Part shown: positions 36,125 through 43,979 of the stretch, in pieces
Layout: the number at the start of each line of letters is the position of its first letter
Position numbering within the stretch: the first letter of the stretch is position 1
Assembly: GCF_014118685.1 (NCBI RefSeq)
Contig: NZ_JACFAK010000006.1
Coordinates: forward strand, 62,001-126,000
DNA length: 64,000 nt
From: Flaviflexus huanghaiensis
GTDB taxonomy: Bacteria; Actinomycetota; Actinomycetes; Actinomycetales; Actinomycetaceae
Direction: 5' to 3'
Made by a program: the position numbers and the translations under genes
The notes under the pieces: generated by a model
Databases searched by the model: none
What the model was told of the DNA's origin: nothing
Seen by the model: only the letters and a program-made list of their open reading frames with translations

Positions 36125-36364
36125 TCACGTGAGGTTAGCGAGCAGCGTCTTAATCTCTGCTGGTTTTGGGACTCGACCCGAGACGAGGACGTGCTCGTCG
36201 ACGACGAGGCCTGGCGTCGACATAACTCCATAGGCCGCGATCTCTGCGTAGTCGGTCACTTTCGTGATCTCTGCGTCGATGTTCATGTCGGTGATGGCTG
36301 CCCTCGCGTTCTTTTCGAGATTGACGCAATTCTTGCAGCCGGGGCCGAGGACTTTGATGTGCAT
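36125..36364 (-). CDS. Thioredoxin-like small redox protein (redox-active disulfide protein 2 family)
   Basis: A 79-residue thioredoxin-fold protein with the active site GPGCKNCVNLE and cis-Pro segment GVMSTPGLVVDE. Proteins of this family sit beside ArsP-like (DUF318) permeases and probably keep their or their substrate's thiols reduced. It is the third gene after ArsR and the permease, with 27 bases between it and the permease. Confidence 0.88.
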   Translation of the reverse strand: MHIKVLGPGCKNCVNLEKNARAAITDMNIDAEITKVTDYAEIAAYGVMSTPGLVVDEHVLVSGRVPKPAEIKTLLANLT

Positions 36365-36391
36365 GGTGAACCTTTCGGGAGGGGTGATTTA

Positions 36392-37432
36392 TCAGGCGGC
36401 GATATTGAAGGCGAATCCGATCGTCACGATGGCGAGGCTGACGGATCCGAAGAAGATGACGAGCAAACGTGGTTTGAGGACCTGCTTGAGAAGGATGAAC
36501 TCGGGCAGAGAGAGGGCGACTGTTGCCATCATGAACGAGAACACCGTGCCAACTGCCATGCCCTTATCCCATAGCGCTTCGGCGATGGGGATGACGCCTG
36601 CAGCGTTGGCGTAGAGAGGTACTCCCGCGAACGTCGCGATGACGACCGCGAATGGATTATCGGGGCCCGCGTGTTCAGCGAAGAAGTCGGTGGGTAACCA
36701 GCCGTGGATGATCGCACCAATTCCGACGCCGAGGATGACCCACATCCACACACGGCCAAAGATGTCGGCAGTTTCCTCTTTGGCGGCGTCGACACGGTCA
36801 CGCAAGGTGGGCTTGGCACCGTTTCCATTGACGCGCACGACTGCGGAATTGAAGACGAATGGCTCCACCCATCGGTCGAGATCGAACCTGCTGAGTACGG
36901 CTCCGATGGCAATCGCAGCAGTAAGGCCTGCCGCAACATAGGCGATCGTGTACACGAGCCCAAAGGTGTCGGCCAGGAGCACGACGGCGACTTCGTTGAC
37001 GAGGGGCGAGGCGATGAGGAACGTGAGTGCGACGGCAAGGGGGATTCCTGCGCCGACGAACCCGATGAAAAGGGGGATGGAACTGCAGGAACAAAACGGT
37101 GTGACGGCCCCGAAGAGCGCGGCGAGCATAAGCGCCGCCCACAGCGGTTTGCTTTCGAGGAATGCTCGAACCCGCTCCGGCCTGAGTGTTGTTCGAAGCA
37201 GTCCGATTGCGAAAATCATTCCCGCAAGCAGGAGCAAGATTTTCGACACGTCAAACAAGAAGAAATGGACCGCGCCGACGACACGGTCATCCACATCCAG
37301 GCCAAACCACCGTGTGAAGACAACGTCCCAGAGGACCTCGTTGAGCGCATAGAGCCCGACCCAGGCGGCGCCACCGAGTGCGAGGCGTAGTGCCAGCCGG
37401 CGGCCGGTGGCCGGGGTCGTGGTCGTGGACAT
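36392..37432 (-). CDS. ArsP_1/DUF318-type permease
   Basis: A 346-residue membrane protein with about 8-9 hydrophobic segments, including FCSCSSIPLFIGFVGAG, the Cys motif typical of ArsP/DUF318 permeases, and VPLYANAAGVIPIAEAL. ArsP in Campylobacter exports organoarsenicals; other members have unknown substrates. The context (ArsR, thioredoxin-like, ArsC-like nearby) supports a metalloid role by inference. The ATG at 37432 overlaps the ArsR stop (TGATG). Confidence 0.88.
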   Translation of the reverse strand: MSTTTTPATGRRLALRLALGGAAWVGLYALNEVLWDVVFTRWFGLDVDDRVVGAVHFFLFDVSKILLLLAGMIFAIGLLRTTLRPERVRAFLESKPLWAALMLAALFGAVTPFCSCSSIPLFIGFVGAGIPLAVALTFLIASPLVNEVAVVLLADTFGLVYTIAYVAAGLTAAIAIGAVLSRFDLDRWVEPFVFNSAVVRVNGNGAKPTLRDRVDAAKEETADIFGRVWMWVILGVGIGAIIHGWLPTDFFAEHAGPDNPFAVVIATFAGVPLYANAAGVIPIAEALWDKGMAVGTVFSFMMATVALSLPEFILLKQVLKPRLLVIFFGSVSLAIVTIGFAFNIAA

Positions 37433-37797
37433 CAGCAGTTCACCGAACGTTCTGTGCCATCCGTGTCGGCACAGGGCGCTACGTGTCGGACATCCGTGAC
37501 TGGAAGAGCACCGATGAGGATGTCGTAGAGGCCGGGGGCGAGAGCGTAGTCCATCCACCTGCCGCGCCGCGTTGCTGTCACCAGGCCTGCATCTCGCAAC
37601 ACTTTCAGGTGGTAGCTCAGGAGGTTCGGGGCCACCTCGAGGGCTTCCTGGAGATTGCACACGCATTCGGCTTGGCGGCTCAGTCGCCGTAAGACCGACC
37701 ATCGCACGGGGTCGGAAATGGCACTGAGAATCCGCAGGGAATCCTCCTCCACATCCGACGAGCCTCTCGTCACATCAACAAGAATTGAATCAGTCAT
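37432..37797 (-). CDS. ArsR/SmtB family metal-responsive repressor
   Basis: A 121-residue winged-helix repressor. RILSAISDPVRWSVLRRLS and the recognition helix NLLSYHLKVLRDAGLV are typical. The ECVCNL motif in the DNA-binding helix is the classic arsenic/antimony-sensing Cys pair, and a further Cys ends the protein (SVNC). Probably represses its own operon with the permease and thioredoxin-like genes. First gene of the unit. Confidence 0.92.
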   Translation of the reverse strand: MTDSILVDVTRGSSDVEEDSLRILSAISDPVRWSVLRRLSRQAECVCNLQEALEVAPNLLSYHLKVLRDAGLVTATRRGRWMDYALAPGLYDILIGALPVTDVRHVAPCADTDGTERSVNC

Positions 37798-38184
37798 GGT
37801 TGAACTATAAAACCAGAGGACACTCTCGTTTCAGGACCATCGGCCCTGCGAGCGCTGAGGAGTCGGCCATGATGACCTCCTCAGTCGAGACTCGCAGACT
37901 CCTCGACACCCCGACAGCTATCTCCGCGCCGCCGCCGGCCTCTCGCGCGCTTTCGCTCAACGAGTCGAGGAAGCCTGGGAAGGCCACATCGTCGACAAAC
38001 GTCGATGGGATGCCTTATCGTCGTGCGATGACCTGCGAATCGGGTACGTCCACGCCGCCGAACGCCGCCGACGCGTGGTCCTTGCAGGGACACGTACGTG
38101 CAACGATGAACTAGTCGCTCGAACAGACACCACACCTCTCATTTCCGCTTGCCCGCTTGTAAGCTCGAACGCCAGGAATCGCTC
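37798..38184. other. Divergent region between arsR and the ArsC-like gene
   Basis: This 387-base spacer has no recognised gene. A plus-strand frame from about 37880 to 38110 has coding-like composition and reads YLRAAAGLSRAFAQRVEEAW and IGYVHAAERRRRVVLAG, but has no good start or ribosome site. A short minus frame (37805-37987) is also open. One may be a gene remnant. The arsR promoter must lie at its left end. Confidence 0.35.
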
Positions 38185-38592
38185 ATGAACAGCACACCGA
38201 TCACGATTCTCTTCGCCTGTCGCCAGAATGCCGGGCGATCGCAGATCGCTGCCGCGATCGCGCGATCGCTCGCTCCTCACCACGTGACGGTCTTATCTGC
38301 AGGGACGGAACCGGCCTCCGAAGCCCACCCAGAAGCGGTGGCCGTTCTTCGGGAGATCGGTCTCGAGCCGACGTCCGAACCATCGAAGCTTGACCCCGCA
38401 GACGTCAAGGCATCGGACTGGGTCATCACGATGGGATGCGGGGAAAGCTGCCCGATCTTCCCGGGCACGCGATACGAGGATTGGCCGATCGACGATCCTG
38501 CACATCAACCGATCGACGAGGTGCGGAGAATTCGTGACGATATTCGGATTCGCGTCGAGGACCTTCTCGAACGCGCCCTGGCCACGGCCTGA
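38185..38592 (+). CDS. Low-molecular-weight phosphatase / arsenate reductase (ArsC-like)
   Basis: A 135-residue LMW-PTP fold enzyme. P-loop ACRQNAGRSQ carries the CX5R nucleophile, and the general-acid loop is in EDWPIDDPA. TMGCGESCPIFPG provides the extra Cys pair used by thioredoxin- or mycothiol-coupled arsenate reductases. AGGA precedes the ATG at 38185. Divergent from the arsR-permease unit; reduces arsenate to arsenite in relatives. Confidence 0.88.
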   Translation: MNSTPITILFACRQNAGRSQIAAAIARSLAPHHVTVLSAGTEPASEAHPEAVAVLREIGLEPTSEPSKLDPADVKASDWVITMGCGESCPIFPGTRYEDWPIDDPAHQPIDEVRRIRDDIRIRVEDLLERALATA

Positions 38593-38861
38593 CGTCCACC
38601 GAGAATTCACCATCGGAGGGCGGATTTCAGGCTATCGGCATCAGTGCAACATTGACTCGCTCATCGAGCTCAAAAGGGTGACTATGCTCAGTACGTGCGA
38701 CAAGGCATAACGAGCGCGGATGCATATCGGCTGCGGTCGCGTTCCTTGCCGTAAGCCTTCGCGTGGCACGTGTTGGGGAGGTCATCAGCCATGCGCGCCT
38801 GGGAGGTGGTCGGGAATCCTCACGCAGACCCCAACCTTCCAGGGCACCGGCGCACAGAAGA
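38593..38861. other. Intergenic region after the ArsC-like gene
   Basis: No gene is supported in this 270-base stretch between the ArsC-like stop and the dhaM terminator. I see no clear promoter or repeat. Confidence 0.4.
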
Positions 38862-38894
38862 ATGGTCTGGGGCAAGTTCCTCGCCCCAGACCAT
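38862..38894 (-). terminator. Terminator of the dhaKLM operon
   Basis: A perfect 12-bp stem, ATGGTCTGGGGC / GCCCCAGACCAT, with a 9-base loop. On the minus strand TCTTCT follows. It lies 12 bases after the dhaM stop. Confidence 0.82.
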
Positions 38895-38906
38895 GTCGTA
38901 CACCCG

Positions 38907-39596
38907 TCAGTCGAGCCCGGCCGCGATCGCTTCAGCGATCCGGTCGACACCGCTCCAGCACTTCGCATCGTCGGTTGTCACCGTGACGGATTCACCCTTC
39001 TTAATGCCGAGAGACATGATGGACATGATGGAGTCCGCCGGGACACCGTTGATGAGGATCTCGCCTTCAAACTGTCCTGCGAGCGCGGCAACCTTCGCGG
39101 CGGGGCGAGCATGGAGGCCCTCCTCGTCCGCGACGACAACCTCGCGCTTGAAGACACCGTTGGCATCCTCCCCGTCGCGCTCCGGCGTTGGATCGGTGTC
39201 GATCTTCTCAACGAAGATGGCGGCAGATGCGGTCGCGGCTGCCGCAACCTCCCACAGGTCGCCCCCCTGTTGGGCGGAGACCGAGGCAGCCACAGCACCC
39301 TCAACGAAGGGCACATCTTCAAAGACGACCTCGCGGTCCTCGTCGGCTTCGAGGACCGCCTCGACGGTCATCGTTGCCGAGCCAATGTCGGTCAAGACAA
39401 GCACGGAGAGGCGCTGTGAACGCAGCTCCTTAATCGCACCCTCGATCTTCTCGTAGGACGTGCCGATGGTTCCGTCATCCAAGCCACCCGCGGGGATGAC
39501 CGAGACATCGGGGGCCATTTGGCCAGCGAGCTCCGCGAGACCCCTGGCCAGCAGATCCGAGTGGGAGACGAGGACAAGACCGACACTAACGGTCAC
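38907..39596 (-). CDS. dhaM: DhaM: PTS phosphotransferase subunit of dihydroxyacetone kinase, fused to HPr
   Basis: A 229-residue two-domain protein. Residues 1-125 are the EIIA-mannose-like DhaM domain with active His in LVSHSDLLARG. Residues about 145-229 are an HPr domain with the phospho-His site EGLHARPAAKV and SIMSIMSLGI. The protein passes phosphate from the PTS to DhaL-bound ADP. The GTG start overlaps the dhaL stop (GTGA). Confidence 0.94.
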   Translation of the reverse strand: MTVSVGLVLVSHSDLLARGLAELAGQMAPDVSVIPAGGLDDGTIGTSYEKIEGAIKELRSQRLSVLVLTDIGSATMTVEAVLEADEDREVVFEDVPFVEGAVAASVSAQQGGDLWEVAAAATASAAIFVEKIDTDPTPERDGEDANGVFKREVVVADEEGLHARPAAKVAALAGQFEGEILINGVPADSIMSIMSLGIKKGESVTVTTDDAKCWSGVDRIAEAIAAGLD

Positions 39597-40222
39597 TTCT
39601 CTCCTGCCTTCGCAGCCGCCTCCAGGATGTAGGCGCTCGACGTTGCTCCGGGGTCACGGTGTCCAATCGAGCGCTCCCCGAGATAGGAGGCGCGTCCCTT
39701 CGTCGCCTTCATCGGGCCGGTGGCCACTGCGCCAGCCTGTGCCGCGTCAGCCGCGGCGCGAAGGACTGCTTCGGGTGCGAGACCATCATCGGCAGCCTTT
39801 TCTGCCGCTCTGACAGCAGGCGCCCATGCGTCGACCATGGTCTTCTCGTTCTCCTCGGCTTTACCGCGGGCCTGAATGCCAGCGAGCCCCGCCTCGAGCA
39901 TGGCTACGAGGTCACGCGGGCCGAGGTTGTCAGCTGTCACCTCTTTCGAAGCGCGGAGGAAGGCAGTTCCGTACAGGGGCCCTGAGGCACCACCGACGGT
40001 CGACATGAGGGTCGTGGCGACGAGCTTGAGGACATCACCGGCGTTCGCGACATCGGCATCGGACAGCTTGGCCTTGACTGCCGTGAAACCGCGGTCGAGA
40101 TTCTCACCATGGTCGCCGTCGCCGATGGCACGGTCGAGTTCGATGAGCTCCACCCGGTGCTCGGAGGCCATGTCAATACAGCCCTCGATCCAGGAGATCG
40201 CCCACTCTTTGCCAAGTGTCAT
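39593..40222 (-). CDS. dhaL: DhaL: ADP-binding subunit of dihydroxyacetone kinase
   Basis: A 209-residue helical-barrel protein. The magnesium/ADP site is in LDRAIGDGDHGENLDRGF, and GGASGPLYGTAF and GRASYLGERSIGHRDPGA are family motifs. It holds ADP that is rephosphorylated by DhaM and phosphorylates DhaK-bound dihydroxyacetone. ATG at 40222 has AAAGGG at good distance; a GTG at 40228 is too close to it. Confidence 0.96.
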   Translation of the reverse strand: MTLGKEWAISWIEGCIDMASEHRVELIELDRAIGDGDHGENLDRGFTAVKAKLSDADVANAGDVLKLVATTLMSTVGGASGPLYGTAFLRASKEVTADNLGPRDLVAMLEAGLAGIQARGKAEENEKTMVDAWAPAVRAAEKAADDGLAPEAVLRAAADAAQAGAVATGPMKATKGRASYLGERSIGHRDPGATSSAYILEAAAKAGEK

Positions 40223-40224
40223 GT

Positions 40225-41226
40225 TCACATTCCCTTTCGGTACGCCACCGTGTTCACTGGTGCATCATACAGATCGATCATCTCGTCGTCCGCACGAAGA
40301 ACGGTGACCGAGCAGCCCTGCATCTCCAAACTCGTGACATAGGAGCCGACGAGGGAACGGGTCACGTCAACACCAAGGTCCTTGAGCCGCTTGGCGACAC
40401 GGCCGTAGACGATGTAGAGCTCGGACAGGGGTGTACCTCCCATGCCGTTCACGAGGACGATGGTCTTGTCGCCGTCCTTGAGGTCGAGGTCCTTGAGGAT
40501 CGGGTCGACCAGCTGGTCGGTGATGTCGTCCGCTGTCGCCATGGGGATGCGGTGACGACCGGGCTCGCCATGGATGCCGATGCCGATCTCGACCTCGTCC
40601 TCGGCAAGCTCGAACGACGGCGTCCCGGCGTGAGGCACCGTGCATGCCGATAGCGCCACGCCCATGGAACGAACATTGTCGATGACGCGCTGGGCGACTG
40701 CAGTCACCGATTCGAGGTCGTCGCCGCGCTCAGCTGCTGCGCCAGCGATCTTCTCGACGAGCATCGTGCCGGCGACGCCACGGCGTCCCGCCGTGTAGAG
40801 CGAATCTTCGACGGCGACGTCATCGTTGACGATGACGGAGGTGACCTTGATGTCTTCGGCCTCGGCGAGTTCGGCGGCTGTCTCAAAGTTGAGGACGTCG
40901 CCCGTGTAGTTCTTGACGATGTGGAGCACGCCCGCGCCGCGGTCGACATCCTGCGTCGCGGCGAGGATTGGATCCGGGGTTGGCGACGTGAAGACTGCCC
41001 CTGGGACGGCTGCGTCAAGCATGCCAAAGCCGACAAAACCCGCGTGGAGGGGCTCGTGGCCCGATCCGCCGCCGGAAATGAGGGCGACCTTGCCGTCCTC
41101 CTTCTTTTCGGCTCGTGCGACGAACATAGGATCTTCGTGGACAGTCACGTGATCAGAGTGAGCGACGGCGAAACCGCGGACTGACTCGACGACGACATTC
41201 TGCGGATCGTTGATGAGCTTCTTCAC
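40225..41226 (-). CDS. dhaK: DhaK: dihydroxyacetone-binding kinase subunit
   Basis: A 333-residue subunit. It starts KKLINDPQNVVVESVRGF and has GGGSGHEPLHAGFVG; the His that binds dihydroxyacetone covalently is in GIGIHGEPGRHR. VLVNGMGGTPLSELY is conserved. AAAGGAG lies before the GTG at 41226. A palindrome over a possible promoter lies 24 bases upstream. Confidence 0.96.
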   Translation of the reverse strand: MKKLINDPQNVVVESVRGFAVAHSDHVTVHEDPMFVARAEKKEDGKVALISGGGSGHEPLHAGFVGFGMLDAAVPGAVFTSPTPDPILAATQDVDRGAGVLHIVKNYTGDVLNFETAAELAEAEDIKVTSVIVNDDVAVEDSLYTAGRRGVAGTMLVEKIAGAAAERGDDLESVTAVAQRVIDNVRSMGVALSACTVPHAGTPSFELAEDEVEIGIGIHGEPGRHRIPMATADDITDQLVDPILKDLDLKDGDKTIVLVNGMGGTPLSELYIVYGRVAKRLKDLGVDVTRSLVGSYVTSLEMQGCSVTVLRADDEMIDLYDAPVNTVAYRKGM

Positions 41227-41249
41227 TGGGACTCCTTTGGACCAGACGG

Positions 41250-41271
41250 ATAGTGTGCCACTCCACACTAT
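41250..41271 (-). promoter_or_regulatory. Palindromic operator candidate upstream of dhaK
   Basis: Exact 8-bp arms ATAGTGTG and CACACTAT with a 6-base spacer. On the minus strand a TATAGT hexamer (41273-41268) overlaps it and could be the -10. A repressor bound here would block transcription of dhaKLM. No regulator gene is adjacent. Confidence 0.5.
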
Positions 41272-41448
41272 ACGCTCACGCGACATCCGATGAGGAGCGA
41301 TAGCACCCCTCTCCGTTCACGGCTGAAACGGCCGGTCAACGGCGTTTTATGGCCTCATGCGGCGTGTTTGAGGTTGTGCGACGCAGAGCGCGGGCACGTC
41401 GTCGAAACAGCGCGCGAGTTGGCTTTCGTCGGCCGTTTCCAGTGGAAA

Positions 41449-41468
41449 GCCCCCTCGTGAGAGGGGGC
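41449..41468 (-). terminator. Terminator of the ileS-folC-ndk operon
   Basis: A perfect 8-bp GC stem, GCCCCCTC / GAGGGGGC, with loop GTGA; on the minus strand TTTCC follows. It lies 22 bases after the ndk stop. Confidence 0.78.
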
Positions 41469-41490
41469 GGGATGGATGGAACGGGCTGCT

Positions 41491-41904
41491 CTAGAACCAG
41501 AGGGAGATCTCGCGCTCAGCAGATTCGACAGAGTCGGACGAGTGGACGATGTTCTCGATCTGGCCATTGCCCCAATCACGACCGAGGTCTCCACGGATCG
41601 TGCCGGGAGCCGCGGCGGTCGGCTCGGTCGATCCGCACAGTGAGCGAATGCCCTCGACGACGCGGGCTCCCTCAATGATGGCGGCGACAATCGGGCCGGC
41701 CGTCATGTACTCAACAAGTTCGGGGAAGAACGGCTTCTCCCGGTGTTCTACGTAGTGTTCGCCAAGAAGGTCCTCGGTCGCGTTGACCATCGCGAGGGCG
41801 CCGATTGTGTAGCCTTTCCGTTCGACGCGGGCAAGGACATCGCCAACGAGGCCGCGCTTGACCCCGTCCGGTTTAATGAGCAGCAGTGTTTTTTCCATGC
41901 CCAT
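41491..41904 (-). CDS. ndk: Nucleoside diphosphate kinase
   Basis: A 137-residue NDK that balances NTP pools. EKTLLLIKPDGVKRGLVGD, APGTIRGDLGRDWGNG and catalytic His in ENIVHSSDSVESAEREI are visible. The His site reads HSSDS rather than the common HGSDS. It ends the ileS-folC-DUF4233-ndk run, 45 bases after DUF4233. Two ATGs (41904 and 41898) are possible and neither has a strong ribosome site. Confidence 0.94.
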   Translation of the reverse strand: MGMEKTLLLIKPDGVKRGLVGDVLARVERKGYTIGALAMVNATEDLLGEHYVEHREKPFFPELVEYMTAGPIVAAIIEGARVVEGIRSLCGSTEPTAAAPGTIRGDLGRDWGNGQIENIVHSSDSVESAEREISLWF

Positions 41905-41949
41905 CAGCTTAACGACTGCCTGGTGGCCGGTCTGGCACTTTGGGCCCGA

Positions 41950-42381
41950 CTATTGACCCGGAGCGTCCGATTCGTCCCTATGTTCTGCTTCCCAGGCTGC
42001 CTGCTCGGCGCGCCGCCGCTCTCGCTCCCTATCAAGCTTGTTGCCCCAGTAGATCGACGCTGTCCACAGCGCGAGGAAGGACAGGCCGACAGCGAAGCTG
42101 GCCGGCATCCACACACCGGTGACGAGAACGACGGCCTGCGCCAACGAACCGACGATAACGCCGGCACGCTGGAACCGGCCGAGAACGATCGCGGCTATGA
42201 GAAGGGCGAGCATGCCGACCCCTGTCAGTGCCCACACGGTCGCGGCCGGAGCGAGCCTGAGCCCGAAGGCCGTGACGCCCGCGAACAGGACGACAAGGAT
42301 CTCGAGAATGAGCATTGTCATCGTGAACTGCGTGAGCGCCGACCCCTTCGGCACGGGTGCAGTCATCGGATCCCGTGCCAT
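41950..42381 (-). CDS. DUF4233 membrane protein
   Basis: A 143-residue membrane protein with four hydrophobic segments (for example LEILVVLFAGVTAFGL, TVWALTGVGMLALLIAAIVL, VIVGSLAQAVVLVTGVWM) and a charged Arg/Glu tail. It matches the actinobacterial DUF4233 family, found between folC and ndk. Function unknown. Its ATG overlaps the folC stop (TAATG). Confidence 0.88.
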   Translation of the reverse strand: MARDPMTAPVPKGSALTQFTMTMLILEILVVLFAGVTAFGLRLAPAATVWALTGVGMLALLIAAIVLGRFQRAGVIVGSLAQAVVLVTGVWMPASFAVGLSFLALWTASIYWGNKLDRERERRRAEQAAWEAEHRDESDAPGQ

Positions 42382-43979
42382 TACGGGCTCCTCGTCGCCT
42401 TCGCAAACAGCTCTCGTACCCTCGCCGCGAGCTCGATCGAGCCAATGGCGAGAACTGCTGGCGCCGTCATTTCTTCGCGGTTGAGAGATTCCGCGAGCGA
42501 TGCAGCCATGTCGACTGCGTCCAGCAGGTCGTACTCTTCGCGAACTCTTTCCTCACCGAAGACGTCCTCGGCGATCTGCCGAGCATCCTCGACTGGGAGC
42601 GCCCGCGGATTACTCAGGCTCGTGACGACAACGGCATCGAGAAAGGGTTCGAGGATGCCGAGCATCGCCTCAACGTCCTTGTCCGCCATGACCGCGAACA
42701 CGCCGACGATCGGACCGTGGAACGTCTCCTTCATCGCGGCGGCCGCAGCGGCGAGCCCGGCGGGGTTGTGCCCACCATCCGCGACGACGGCGGGCGAGGA
42801 ACGGACGAGCTCGAGCCGTCCAGGCGACTGGACCGACATGAGCGCATGTTCGATGACGGTGCCGTCGAGCGCCGATCCCCCGAAGAACGCCTCGACCGCC
42901 GCGATCGCGAGAACCGCGTTACGGGCCTGGTGGTGGCCGAGCAGATTGAGCGGAACCTCTCGGTAGGAGGCGGCCGGCGTGCCGACACTGATCATCTGCC
43001 CACCCACGCCGGGTGTGCGATCCTCCAGGAGGATATCCCTCCCCTCGAAAAGCAACCGGGCCCGGTGCTTCGAAACGGCATCGGCGAGGATCGGCAAGAC
43101 ATCCTCGTGCTGGACGGCCGAGACAACCACTGAACCATCTTTGATGATGCCAACTTTTTCGGATGCGACCTCGGCGCGGGTTGTCCCGAGGTAGCGAGCG
43201 TGGTCAATATCAATCGTCGTGAGAACGGCGACGTCAGCGTCGATAACGTTCGTCGCATCCCACAGCCCTCCCATGCCAACCTCGATGACGGCGACATCGA
43301 CCGGAGCATCGGCGAACGCTGCATAGGCCATGACGGTGAACAGTTCAAAGGTCGATAGCGGGGGCCCGCCGCTCCGCGCCGACGCGGCATCGACCATCGC
43401 GACGGCTGGGTGGACCTGCTCCCACACGTCGATCCACTCCTGGCGGGAAAGGATTCGATCGTCGATGGAGATTCGCTCCCTCATCGTGTGCATGTGCGGC
43501 GATGAGTAGCGGCCGACCCGAAGACCCTTCTCGGCAAGTAGCGCGGCGATCATCCGGGACGTTGACGTTTTGCCGTTGGTGCCGGTGATGTGGATCGTGC
43601 GATATGTCGTGTGAGGGTTGCCGAGAATGTCGAGGCAGTCGACAACCCGCTGGGTCGACGGCTGAACGTCGTGCTCGGGGGCGCGCGCTGCGAGCTCGGC
43701 GGCGATGTCCGCCATTCGCTCCTCCAGGCCCGTCATATCGGCAAGCTCGCGGGTCGCATCGGGCTCTGCAATAACATCTGCAATGACGTCAGAGTCACCG
43801 AGCAGGCCGGACGCAGCGATTGCGGCGACAGCGTCCCCGTACCCCTGCTCGTCCTCCTCGGCTCCCGTTGCCGCCGCGTCCGTTATGCCAAGCTCCTCGC
43901 GGTCACCGATGTACGGCGAATGGCCCGGGTCCGCACCGTCTGCGATCGCATCGTCTTTTCGGTCGTCGTTGTCTCTCAC
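42381..43979 (-). CDS. folC: Dihydrofolate synthase/folylpolyglutamate synthase with an acidic N-terminal extension
   Basis: A 532-residue Mur-ligase-fold enzyme adding glutamate to folates. The P-loop is [15 protein letters not shown] (about 128-142); [25 protein letters not shown] and the ADGGHNPAG site follow. Residues 1-about 82 are an acidic extension ([19 protein letters not shown] onwards) not in typical FolC of about 450 residues. Coding composition is maintained there and the GTG start overlaps the ileS stop (GTGA). An ATG at residue 82 would give normal length, so the extension is likely but not certain. Confidence 0.92.
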   Translation of the reverse strand: MRDNDDRKDDAIADGADPGHSPYIGDREELGITDAAATGAEEDEQGYGDAVAAIAASGLLGDSDVIADVIAEPDATRELADMTGLEERMADIAAELAARAPEHDVQPSTQRVVDCLDILGNPHTTYRTIHITGTNGKTSTSRMIAALLAEKGLRVGRYSSPHMHTMRERISIDDRILSRQEWIDVWEQVHPAVAMVDAASARSGGPPLSTFELFTVMAYAAFADAPVDVAVIEVGMGGLWDATNVIDADVAVLTTIDIDHARYLGTTRAEVASEKVGIIKDGSVVVSAVQHEDVLPILADAVSKHRARLLFEGRDILLEDRTPGVGGQMISVGTPAASYREVPLNLLGHHQARNAVLAIAAVEAFFGGSALDGTVIEHALMSVQSPGRLELVRSSPAVVADGGHNPAGLAAAAAAMKETFHGPIVGVFAVMADKDVEAMLGILEPFLDAVVVTSLSNPRALPVEDARQIAEDVFGEERVREEYDLLDAVDMAASLAESLNREEMTAPAVLAIGSIELAARVRELFAKATRSP

